Source: Strix aluco (Eukaryota; Chordata; Aves; Strigiformes; Strigidae). From it: DNA of 64,000 nucleotides. Every line of letters starts with the position of its first letter. The first letter of the stretch is position 1. Below, one piece after another: positions 54,601 to 64,000 of this stretch. Location of the stretch: NCBI RefSeq assembly GCF_031877795.1, contig NW_027436628.1:1-64000 (forward strand), read 5' to 3'. The notes beneath the pieces are model-generated. The model was not told the DNA's origin. It searched no databases and was given only the letters and a program-made list of their open reading frames with translations. Made by a program: the position numbers and the translations under genes.

Positions 54601-57600
54601 GATTTTTGGGCCTAGCTGGTTGATTTTTGGGCCTAGCTGGTCAATTTTTGGGCCTAGCTGGTTGATTTTTGGGCCTAGCTGGTCAATTTTTGGGCCTAGC
54701 TGGTCAATTTTTGCGCCTAGCTGGTCGATTTTTGGGCCTAGCTGGTCAATTTTTGGGCCTAGCTGGTCGATTTTTGGGCCTAACTGGTCCTTTTTTGCGG
54801 CTAGCTGGTCGCTTTTTTTTTTTTTTTTTTTAAGAAATTCATCGCTTTTAGGGAAAACACAAAAAAATACACAGTGGGGGTGTGGGGGGGGGATTTAGTA
54901 GCAGGCGCTGGCGGCGTCGGTGAGCACCAGGGAGACGTTGACAGCGGTGGGTTTACCCGAGGCCTTGTCCACCGATTTTTGGGCCACTTGCAAGGGGAGT
55001 TGCTCGTGGCCAACGAGGCAAGTGAAGATGTTGTCGGCCCCCCAGTCCTGGGCGGTGACGGTCAAGACGCTGTAGGTGACGTAGGAGGCGGAGGTTTGGG
55101 ACTCGGGGATGGGCGGGAACGTGACGTAATCGGGTTCGGGCATCGGTTCGCCGTTGCGGAGCCAACGGAAGAAGATGTCGGGGGGGTTGAAGCCCTTGGC
55201 CAGGCACGTGACGGTGGCCAACTCGCGCTGGGAAAGTTGCTCGGTGGCGGGGGGGAAGACGTAGATGGAGGGAGCTTTGGCGTTGTGGTCTGCAAGAGAG
55301 GGAAAATTTGGGGGGTTTCGGCCAAAAAAAGGGCGCGATCGCGCCCCTTGGGTTGGCGGAAAGGAGGGGAGGGGAGGTTGAAGCTTCCGCGCGCTCGATT
55401 TTGACCAAAAAATGGTGGAATTGCGTCCCTTGGGGTTGAAAAAATAAGTGGAGGTGAGGTTGAATCCTCGTTTCCCTCGATTTTTCCCAAAAATGGTGGA
55501 ATTGCGTCCCTTGGGGTTGAAAAAATAAGTGGAGGTGAGGTTGAATCCTCGTTTCCCTCGATTTTTCCCCAAAATGGTGAAATTTTATCCCTTGGGGTCG
55601 CAAAAATAAATGGAGGTGAGGTTGAATCCTCCTTTCCTTCGATTTTGCCCAAAAATGGTGAAATTTTATCCCTCAGGGTTGAAAAAATGTAGAAGGGGAA
55701 TTTCATCCTTGTTTCTCTCGATTTTTCCCAAAAATGGTGAAATTTTATCCCTCGGGGTTGAAAAAATGTAGAAGGGGGATTTCATCCTCGTTTCCCTCAA
55801 TTTTTCCCAAAAATGGTGAAATTTTATCCCTTGGGATCACAAAAATAAGTGGAAGGGGGATTTCATCCTCGTTTCCCTCGATTTTCCCCCAAAAATGATG
55901 AAATTTTATCCCTCGGGGTTGAAAAAATGTAGAAGGGGGATTTCATCCTTGTTTCCCTCAATTTTTCCCAAAAATGGTGAAATTTTATCCCTTGGGGTCG
56001 CAAAAATAAGTGGAAGGGAGATTTCATCCCCATTTCCCTCAATTTTTCCCCAAAATGGTGAAATTTTATCCCTCGGGGTTGAAAAAAATGTAGAAGGGGG
56101 ATTTCATCCTTGTTTCTCTCGATTTTGCCCCAAAAATGGTGAAATTTTATCCCTTGGGGTTGAAAAAATAAGTGGGACAGGGATTTCATCCTCGTTTCCC
56201 TCAATTTTGCCCAAAAATGGTGAAATTTTATCCCTCGGGGTCGCAAAAAATAAATGGAGGTGAAGTTGAATCCCCTTGAAAAATAAAAAGCGACGCGATC
56301 GCACCCGTTTTCCCTACATTTATAAAAAAAAAAAAAAAAGCGCGATGCAATTTCACCCATTTCCCCCCCAAAACCCTACAAAAAAAAAAATAAAATTGAT
56401 CCAACCGCCCCCATTTCCCCCCAAATTTAAAAAAAAAAAATTAAAGGTGCTGCGACGGCCCCGTTTCCCCTCGAATTTTCACCCCCCCCCAAACGCCACC
56501 CCATCGCCCCCAAATCGCCCCCAAATCGCCCCGAAATGGGACGTTACCACCTCGCCCCACCCTGACCCCCCACCCTGACCCCCCACCCTGACCCCTCCCC
56601 CCCCCTCTTACTGGGTGTCTTCTGCAACTTGACCTCGGAGGGGAAGAGCAGCTCGGGGTGGGTGACCTTGCACGTGTAGACCTCGCCCTTCTCCCAGTCG
56701 TCGGCGCAGACGGTGGCCACGCCCTCGGCGCCGAAGAGCCCGTTGGCTTGTAAAACTTGGGGCGACGTTTTGGTGGGCAACTCTTCGCCGTTTTCTTTCC
56801 ACCAGGACACGCCCAAGCCTTCGGCGTTCGGCATGTTGGCCACCTTGCACGTCAACTTGGCCACTTTGGCTTGGAAGATGTCGGCGAAGAGGGGAGGTAC
56901 GGCGGTGACTTTGATCTCGTCGTTGCTCGTTGGGCCAACTGGAAGAGGGTGAAGGGTTGGAAGAGCGGTTGACCCACCCAAAGTCAACCCAAGTCAACTC
57001 AACCCAAGTCAACCCAACTCAACTCAACCCAACACAACTCAACTGAACTTAACTCAACCCAACTCAACCCAACAACTCAACCCAACCCAACTCAACCCAA
57101 CTCAACTCAACCCAGCTCAACCCAACCCAATTCACCCCAACTCAAACCAAAACCAACCCAACTCAACCAACTCAACCCTAAACCAACTCAACTCAACCCA
57201 ACTGAACCCAAACCCCACTCAACTCACCCCAACTCAACGCAAAACCAATCCAACTCAGCCCAACTAAAACCAAAACCAACTCAACTCAACCCAACTCACC
57301 CCAACTCAAGCCAAAACCAACTCAACCCAACTCAACTCAACTCAACTGAACCCAACTCAAACCAAAACCAATTCAACTCAACTCAACCCAACCCAACTCA
57401 ACCCAACTCAACTCAACTCAACTCAACCCAACTCAACCCAACCCAACTCAACCCAACTCAAACCAAAACCAACTCAACTCAACCCAACTCACCCCAACTC
57501 AAGCCAAAACCAACTCAACCCAACTCAACTCATCCCAACTGAACCCAAACCCCGCTCAACTCATCCCAACTCAACCCACCTCACCCCAGCTCAACCCCAA

Positions 57601-60586
57601 ACCAACCCAACTCAACCCAACTCAAACCAAAACCAATTCAACTCAACTCAACCCAACCCAACTCAACCCAACTCAACCCCAACCCAACTCAACTCATCCC
57701 AACTGAACCCAAACCCCGCTCAACTCATCCCAACTCAACCCAACTCACCCCAGCTCAACCCCAAACCAACCCAACTCAACCCAACTCAACCCAAAACCAA
57801 TTCAACTCAACCCAACTCAACCCAACTCAACCCAACTCAACCCCAACCCAACTCAACTCATCCCAACTGAACCCAAACTCCGCTCAACTCATCCCAACTC
57901 AACCCACCTCACCCCAGCTCAACCCCAAACCAACCCAACTCAACCCAACTCAACCCAAAACCAATTCAACTCAACCCAACTCAACCCAACTCAACCCCAA
58001 CCCAACTCAACTCATCCCAACTGAACCCAAACCCCGCTCAACTCATCCCAACTCAACCCACCTCACCCCAGCTCAACCCCAACCCAACCGAACTCAACCC
58101 CAACCCAACCCAACCCAACCCAACCGTTGACGTTGACCGCGCCCTTCCACTTACAGCCGCACTCCAACGCTTTGCTGGTGTTACGCAACTCTTCGCCCAC
58201 TTGGCAAGTGTAGGTGGTGCCAGCGTCCCACTCGGCTTCGGTGACGCCCACCCGACTGTTGATGACGTGAGACCCCAGGGTGCCGGCGACCCAATTTTCG
58301 GTGTTGACGCCATTTTGGAAGGGGACCCCGTTTTTCAACCAACGGACGGTGTCGGTCGGGCGCCGGGAGCCGCGGATTTGGCAGAGGAGGGTGGAGTTGC
58401 GGTAGGGCCCCTCGAAATCGTCGCGGGACGGGGGGTGCAGGGTGACGGTGAGGGGTTGGTTGGAGGGGCCTGGAGGGGGGAGGGGGGGGAGGGGAAAGGG
58501 GGGAGGGGTGAGTGGGTGCGGGGAAACACCCGCCCACCCCCCCACACACACACAAAAAAAATGCGTTGGGGGGGGTTGAAGTTGGGGGTAAAGGGGAGGG
58601 GGGAGGGAGGGGGAGGATGAGGGGGGGAGGGATAAAAACCGGGATAAAAACCTGGGAGTGGGATAAAAACCCGGGATTGGGAAAAAAACCCGGAATGTGA
58701 CTCCGGGAGTGGGATAAAAACCCGGGATAAAACCCCGGGAGTGGGATAAAACCCCAGGATGCGACTCCAGGATTGGGATAAAAACCCGGGAGTGGGATAA
58801 AAACCCGGGATAAAACTCCGGGATCGGGATAAAAACCCGGAATAAAACCCCGGGAGTGGGATAAAACCCGGGATGCGAGTCTGGGAGTGGGATAAAAACC
58901 CGGGATAAAACCCCGGGAGTGGGATAAAAACCCGGGATGCGACTCCAGGATCGGGATAAAAACCCGGGAGTGGGATAAAAACCCGGGATAAAACTCCGGG
59001 ATCAGGATAAAAACCCGGAATAAAACCCCGGGAGTGGGATAAAACCCGGGATGCGAGTCTGGGATCGGGATAAAAACCCGGGAGTGGGATAAAAACCCGG
59101 GACAAAACTCTGGGATCAGGATAAAAACCCGGAATAAAACCCCGGGATTGGGATAAAACCCGGGATAAAACCCTGGGAGCGGGATAAAACCCCAGGATGC
59201 GACTCCGGGATCGGGATAAAAACCCGGGAGTGGGATAAAAACCCGGGATAAAACTCCGGGATCGGGATAAAAACCCGGGATAAAACCCCGGGATTGGGAT
59301 AAAAACGCAGGATAAAACACCGGAAGTGGGATAAAACCCCAGAATGTGACTCCGGGAGTGGGATAAAAACCTGGGATGCGACTCCAGGATCGGGATAAAA
59401 ACCCAGGAGTGGGATAAAAACCCGGGATAAAACTCCGGGATCAGGATAAAAACCCGGAATAAAACCCCAGGAGTGGGATAAAATCCCGGGATAAAACTCC
59501 GGGATCAGGATAAAAACCCGGAATAAAACCCCAGGAGTGGGATAAAAACCCGGGATGCGACTCTGGGAGTGGGATAAAAACCCGGGAGTGGGATAAAAAC
59601 CCGGGATAAAAACCCTGGGACGCGACTCCGGGATTGGGATAAAAACCCGGGAGTGGGATAAAAACCCGGGATAAAAACCCGGAAGTGGGATAAAACCCCG
59701 GAATGTGACTCCGGGAGCGGGATAAAACCCCGGAAGCGGGATAAAAACCCGGGATAAAAACCCGGAAGTGGGATAAAACCCCGGAATGTGACTCCGGGAG
59801 CGGGATAAAACCCCGGGATAAAAACCCGGAAGTGGGATAAAAACCCGGGATAAAAACCCGGAAGTGGGATAAAAACCTGGGATAAAACCCCGGAAGTGGG
59901 ATAAAACCCCGGAATGTGACTCCGGGAGCGGGATAAAACCCCGGAAGCGGGATAAAAACCCGGGATAAAAACCCGGAAGTGGGATAAAACCCCGGAATGT
60001 GACTCCGGGAGCGGGATAAAACCCCGGGATAAAAACCCGGAAGTGGGATAAAAACCTGGGATAAAACCCCGGAAGTGGGATAAAACCCCGGAATGTGACT
60101 CCGGGAGCGGGATAAAACCCCAGAAGTGGGATAAAAACCCGGGATAAAAACCCGGAAGTGGGATAAAACCCCAGAATGTGACTCTGGGAAGCGCCAGGGG
60201 GGGGTGTCAGGGGTTGGGGGGGGGGGGGGTGGGGTGGGGGGAGGTCCCAGTGGGCTACTGCCCCTCCCGTTGTGGCCACTCACCGGGGTTGCTGACCTCG
60301 AGGACTCGCGTGCCCTGGGGGTGGGTGGCCCGGCAGTAGAAGGGCTGTCGGGCTTTGCCCTCGCTGAGGGGCAAGCGGAGGCGGCTAGCGGCCGTGTACC
60401 GTCCGGTAGCCAAAACGGAAGGGTAGGTAGCCACGGTGGCTACGGTGGCGTTGGAGGAGTCGGTCCAGGTGAAGGTGAGCGAGTCCGGGAGGAAGCCAAC
60501 GGCGACGCAGCCAACGGAGTAGAGGTCCTGGGTGGCCACCGGGCCACAAGAAACCAGCGGGAAGAGGCCGGGGGCTCGGGGGGACT
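48645..60586 (-). CDS. IGHA: IgA heavy chain constant gene (Cα)
   Basis: Constant region of avian IgA, the mucosal polymeric isotype. Exons on minus, 5' to 3': α1 60284-60586, α2 58155-58469, α3 56612-56938, α4 54895-55289, membrane exon 1 50012-50136, membrane exon 2 48645-48653. Four domains and no hinge, as in chicken IgA. The secretory tail [20 protein letters not shown] has the glycosylation site and penultimate cysteine for J chain. All frames are intact. An in-exon donor in α4 (exon end 54957) feeds the membrane exons nearly 5 kb away, across three arrays. The membrane exon is IgM-like ([19 protein letters not shown]), as in frog IgX and bird IgA. Opposite to Cμ, as known for chicken and duck; a candidate Sα lies upstream. 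Confidence 0.94.
48890..49985. repeat. Minisatellite in the α membrane intron
   Basis: AAAAATAGGGATTTTTTGCA and AGGATTGGGG units of about 35 bp; a block of roughly 350 bp is duplicated (49440-49560 matches 49800-49930). Phe/Ser-rich frames on minus are artefacts. Confidence 0.92.
50012..50136 (-). CDS. IGHA: Cα membrane exon 1
   Basis: [15 protein letters not shown] linker, then [20 protein letters not shown] and TVTLIK. 125 nt, phase 1-0. Acceptor CCCAAAG, donor AAG/GTACGG. Confidence 0.95.
50380..51440. repeat. CCCCAAAATCTGGGG minisatellite (α intron)
   Basis: Units CACCCCAAAATCTGGGGTGT and CGCCCTAAAATCGGGTTTGT with GCACCAAAATCTGGGGTGTT, in blocks of about 107 bp. The CCCC...GGGG arms make each unit a short inverted repeat. 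Confidence 0.93.
51690..52880. repeat. GAGGATGAAG purine array (α intron)
   Basis: Nearly pure purine plus T: GAGGATGAAGGAGGATGAAG, unit 9-12 bp. The Leu/Ser/Pro frames of up to about 500 residues on minus are read-through only. Confidence 0.95.
53066..53071 (-). promoter_or_regulatory. Possible polyA signal of secreted Cα
   Basis: The first AATAAA on minus after the α4 stop, 1.8 kb away, beyond the CTAGCTGG array. No closer canonical signal was seen; a variant signal nearer the stop is also possible. Confidence 0.35.
53150..54795. repeat. AGCT-dense CCTAGCTGGTC array 3' of Cα4
   Basis: About 85 copies of an 18-20 bp unit, GGCCTAGCTGGTCATTTTTG, giving an AGCT every unit over 1.65 kb. Starts 0.1 kb after the α4 stop. 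Similar edge sequences (GCGGCTAGCTGGTCGCTTTT, GGCGGCCAGCTGGTCGCTTT) bound it on both sides. Confidence 0.93.
54895..55289 (-). CDS. IGHA: Cα4 domain with secretory tail
   Basis: [79 protein letters not shown], then tail with NVS and SACY, TAA. Acceptor TTGCAG/AC. In-exon donor TCGG/GTAAAC for the membrane form. Confidence 0.97.
55420..56275. repeat. 80-bp minisatellite in the α3-α4 intron
   Basis: About eleven units: AAATTTTATCCCTTGGGGTT, GAAAAAATAAGTGGAAGGGG, GATTTCATCCTCGTTTCCCT, CGATTTTTCCCAAAAATGGT. A degenerate first unit with GCGATCGC lies next to α4. Confidence 0.93.
56612..56938 (-). CDS. IGHA: Cα3 domain
   Basis: 327-nt intact exon: [76 protein letters not shown]. The VCADDW cysteine matches ICADEW of Cμ3, the inter-subunit site of polymeric Ig. 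Confidence 0.96.
56975..58125. repeat. CAACTCAACC simple array in the α2-α3 intron
   Basis: Irregular CAACTCAACCCAACTCAACC with AAACCAAAACC and CATCCCAACTGAACCC blocks; nearly free of G on plus. Confidence 0.93.
58155..58469 (-). CDS. IGHA: Cα2 domain
   Basis: 315-nt intact exon: [60 protein letters not shown], ending SKALECG. NST and NTS glycosylation sites; the final cysteine may link chains. Donor GGCT/GTAAGT. Confidence 0.96.
58625..60190. repeat. GGGATAAAAACCCGGGAGT minisatellite in the α1-α2 intron
   Basis: Units of 19-32 bp: GTGGGATAAAAACCCGGGAT, AAAACCCCGGGA, with TGCGACTCC and TGTGACTCC spacers. CCCGGG in most units. About 70 copies. Confidence 0.94.
60284..60586 (-). CDS. IGHA: Cα1 domain
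   Basis: 303-nt intact exon: [74 protein letters not shown]. Cysteine in LVSCGP for the light chain; NAT glycosylation site. Acceptor CCTCAG, donor CCCG/GTGAGT. Confidence 0.96.
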
Positions 60587-60759
60587 CTGAGGGGGGGGGG
60601 GGGGGGGGCGAGAAAAGGCGTTAAGGGGGGACACGGCGGGGGGGGGGGCGCCGGGTTTGGGTGGAAAAGGGAAGGATTTGGGGTCAAAGGGAATTGGGGG
60701 GGGGGAGGCGCCATTTTGGGGTGAAGGAAACGGCGGGAAAAAGGAGCGTTTTGGGGGGA

Positions 60760-62660
60760 AAAGGCGCCATTTTGTGGCAATGAATCGTGTCCCCCCCCCC
60801 ACCACCTCTTTTGGGTGTAAAAAGCAAGATTTAGGGCAAAAGGGGATGTTTTGTGACAGCGAACTCCCTCTTTTGGGTGTAAAGCACAATATTTGGGTGC
60901 AAAAGGCAGCATTTTGAGGCAAATAAGCCCCCATTTTTGGGTGTAAAAAGCAACATTTAGAGGGAAAAGGCGCCATTTTGTGGCAATGAATCGTGTCCCC
61001 CCCACCACCTCTTTTGGGTGTAAAAAGCAAGATTTAGGGCAAAAGGGGATGTTTTGTGACAGCGAACTCCCTCTTTTGGGTGTAAAGCACAATATTTGGG
61101 GGCAAAAGGCGGCATTTTGAGGCAAATAAACCCCCATTTTTGGGTGTAAAAAGCAACATTTAGAGGGAAAAGGCGCCATTTTGTGGCAATGAATCGTGTC
61201 CCCCCCACCACCTCTTTTGGGTGTAAAAAGCAAGATTTAGGGCAAAAGGGGATGTTTTGTGACAGCGAACTCCCTCTTTTGGGTGTAAAGCACAATATTT
61301 GGGGGCAAAAGGCGGCATTTTGAGGCAAATAAACCCCCATTTTGGGTGTAAAAAGCAACGTTTGGGGGGAAAAGTCGCCATTTTGTGACAGCGAACCCCC
61401 CTGTTTTGGGTGTAAAAAGCAACATTTTGGTGCAAAATTCGCCATTTTGACACAAAGAACTCCCCCATTTGGGTTCAAACCACAACATTTTGGCGCAAAA
61501 GGTGCCATTTTGAGGCAAATAATCCCCCTTTTTGGGTGTAAAAAGCACCATTTAGGGGGAAAAGGCGCCATTTTGTGACAATGAAACCCCCATTTTTGGG
61601 TGCAAAACACAACATTTTGGTGCAAAAGGCGCCATTTTGAGGCAACGAACCCCCACTTTTGGGTGTAAAAAGCAACATTTGGGGGCAAAATTCGCCATTT
61701 TGAGGCAAATAATCCCTCATTTTTGGGCGCAAAAAGCCACACTTTGGTGCAAAATTTGCCATTTTGAGGCAAATAATCCCCCATTTTTGGGTGCAAAACA
61801 CAACATTTTGGTGCAAATCCTGCCATTTTGACACGAAGAACTCCCCCATTTGGGTTCAAACCACAACATTTTGGTGCAAAATGCGCCATTTTGAGGCAAA
61901 TAATCCCCCATTTTTGGGTGCAAGACACAACATTTTCGTACAAAATTCACCATTTTGTGACAACGAACCCCCTGGTTTGGGTGCAAACCACAACATTTTG
62001 GTGCAAAATTCGCCATTTTGACACGAAGAACTCCCCCCATTTGGGTTCAAACCACAACATTTTGGTGCAAAATGCACCATTTTGAGGCAAATAATCCCCC
62101 ATTTTTGGGTGTAAAACACAACATTTTGGTGTAAAAGGCGCCATTTTGTGACAACGAACCCCCACTTTTGGGTGCAAAACACAACATTTTCGTACAAAAT
62201 GCGCCATTTTGTGACAACGAACCCCCCTGTTTTGGGTGCAAAACCCAACATTTTGGTGCAAAATTTGCCATTTTGAGGCAAATAATCCCCCTTTTTTGGG
62301 TGCAAAACACAACATTTTTGCGCAAATCCCGCCATTTTGACACAAAGAACTCCCCCATTTGGGTTCAAAACCCAACATTTTGGTGCAAAACCCGCCATTT
62401 TGGGACAAAGACCCCCCCATTTGGGTGCAGGACCCCCTATTTGGGTGAAAACCTCCCCGTTTTGGTGCAAAACCCGCCATTTTCGTGCAAACCCCCCTTT
62501 TCTGTGCAAACCCCCCCATTTCGGTGCAAAAAGCCCATATTTTGGGGCAAAACCCACCATTTTTGTGCAAAACCCACCCGTGCCTGGGCCAAACCCTCCT
62601 ATTTTGGTACAAACCCCCCTATTTTGGTAAAAAAACCCCTATTTTGGTAAAAAACCCCTA
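60760..62660. repeat. GCGCCATTTTG minisatellite 5' of Cα1
   Basis: Long units of about 60-70 bp: CGCCATTTTGAGGCAAATAA, TCCCCCATTTTTGGGTGCAA, AACACAACATTTTGGTGCAA. A block of about 200 bp is repeated three times (60760, 60965, 61170). Cys/Phe-rich frames are artefacts. Confidence 0.93.
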
Positions 62661-62684
62661 TTTTGGTAAAAAACCCCTGGGACC

Positions 62685-64000
62685 AGTACCGGACCAGTAC
62701 CAGCTACCTCATACTGGGCCAGGACCAGTATCCCACATCCCCCCCACGGCCCCTTCTGCAATACCAGTACCAAACCAGTATGAGACCAGTATGGGACCAG
62801 CACCGCACCCCACAGCCACCCCCCGGAGCTGCTTCTGTAAAACCAGTATAAACCAGTACCGCCACCCCACAGCCACCCCCTAGCTGCTTCTGTAAAACCA
62901 GTATAAACCAGTACCGCCACCCCCTAGCTGCTTCTGTAAAACCAGTATAAACCAGTACCGCCACCCCCTAGCTGCTTCTGTAAAACCAGTATAAACCAGT
63001 ACCGCCACCCCCTAGCTGCTTCTGTAAAACCAGTATAAACCAGTACCGCCACCCCCTAGCTGCTTCTGTAAAACCAGTACCGGACCAGTACCAGTACTGG
63101 GACCAGTACCGGCACCCCACAGCCACTCCGTAGCTGCTACTGCAGGACCAGTACCAGTACTGGGACCAGTACCAGACCAGTACCAGCTGGTACCAGTATG
63201 GAACCAGTACCGGCACCCCCTAGCTGCTCCTGCAGGACCAGTACCGGACCAGTACCAGTACTGGGACCAGTATCGGACTTGTACCCGCTCATACCAGTAC
63301 GGAACCAGTACTGGCACCCCCTAGCTGCTTCTGTAAAACCAGTACCAGACCAGTACCAGTACTGGGACCAGTACCAGACCAGTACCAGCTGGTACCAGTA
63401 CAGAACCAGTACCGGCACCCCCTGGCTGCTCTGTAAAACCAGTATGGGACCAGTACCAGTACTGGGACCAGTACCGGACCAGTACCAGCTGGTACCAGTA
63501 CCGGACCAGTACCGGCACCCCCTAGCTGCTCCTGCAGGACCAGTACCGGACCAGTACCAGTACTGGGACCAGTATCGGACCTGTACCCGCTCATACCAGT
63601 ACGGAACCAGTACCGGCACCCCCTAGCTGCTTCTGTAAAACCAGTACCAGACCAGTACCAGTACTGGGACCAGTACCGGACCAGTACCAGCTGGGACCAG
63701 TACGGAACCAGTACCGGCACCCCCTAGCTGCTTTTGTAAAACCAGTACCAGACCAGTACCAGTACTGGGACCAGTACCAGACCAGTACCAGCACTAGACC
63801 AGTACCGGCACCCCACCGCTGCTTCTGTAAAACCAGTACCGCACCAGTACCAGTACTGGGACCAGTACCAGCACCCCACAGCCACTCCGTAGCTGCTACT
63901 GCAGGACCAGTACCAGTACTGGGACCAGTACCAGACCTGCACCAGCTGTTACCAGTACCGGACCAGTACCAGACCAGTACCAGCACCCCACCGCTGCTTC
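62685..64000 (-). repeat. Candidate switch region Sα, cut by the window end
   Basis: Repeats of CCAGTACCGGACCAGTACCA, GTACTGGGACCAGTACC and CCCCCTAGCTGCTTCTG. On minus, the α sense strand, AGCAGCTAGGGGGTGCCGGT brings AGCT and a G run together, and CAGCTGG adds more AGCT. Position 2.1 kb before Cα1 fits Sα. Less AGCT-dense than Sμ, so less certain. Confidence 0.55.

Noticed and set aside
1-64000. Transposons, LINEs, endogenous viral elements, tRNA or rRNA genes
   Set aside because: No transposase, reverse transcriptase or other element domains, terminal repeats, or RNA gene signatures were recognised; repeats are tandem and local.

Overview
This window is a bird-type immunoglobulin heavy chain (IGH) constant-region locus. 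Four constant genes are readable exon by exon, with consensus splice sites in the standard Ig phase (domain exons phase 1-1, membrane exon 1 phase 1-0). They are Cυ (IgY) on minus at 1978-11333, Cμ (IgM) on plus at 25002-34410, Cδ (IgD) on minus at 36704-47288, and Cα (IgA) on minus at 48645-60586. IgY marks a non-mammalian tetrapod. Cα opposed to Cμ, an IgM-like membrane exon in Cα, and introns full of GC-rich minisatellites point to a bird, probably a microchromosome. Chicken and duck have no Cδ, so this is another lineage.

Layout, left to right: a G/T array lies 3' of Cυ. Cυ follows, with its 5' end facing right. A head-to-head spacer at 11.3-25.0 kb holds a G-rich, AGCT-dense candidate Sυ (12.2-13.7 kb), several satellites, one unique island (15.4-15.8 kb) and a 5-kb AGCT-rich Sμ (19.4-24.5 kb). 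Then come Cμ, a tail-to-tail spacer, Cδ (six C domains, a hinge and membrane exons), a palindrome array, Cα, and a candidate Sα running off the right edge. No V, D or J segment was found.

The genes would work as alternative heavy chain C regions. Cμ has secreted and membrane ends. Cα and Cυ have secreted ends plus in-exon donors to their membrane exons. Cδ shows only a membrane end unless an intron is retained. Because Cδ, Cα and Cυ all oppose Cμ, the order is the avian duck-type order with the whole Sμ-to-Sα block flipped relative to Cυ. That could be a real germline inversion, a somatic switch product captured in the assembly, or an assembly error inside the repeats; sequence alone cannot decide.

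Nearly every intron longer than about 130 bp is filled by its own private minisatellite, and most long open frames here are read-throughs of these arrays, not genes. Single-base frame breaks, mostly in short homopolymers, affect υ1, υ2, the υ membrane tail, δ1, δ2 and δ3. All of Cμ and Cα and the 3' half of Cδ are clean.
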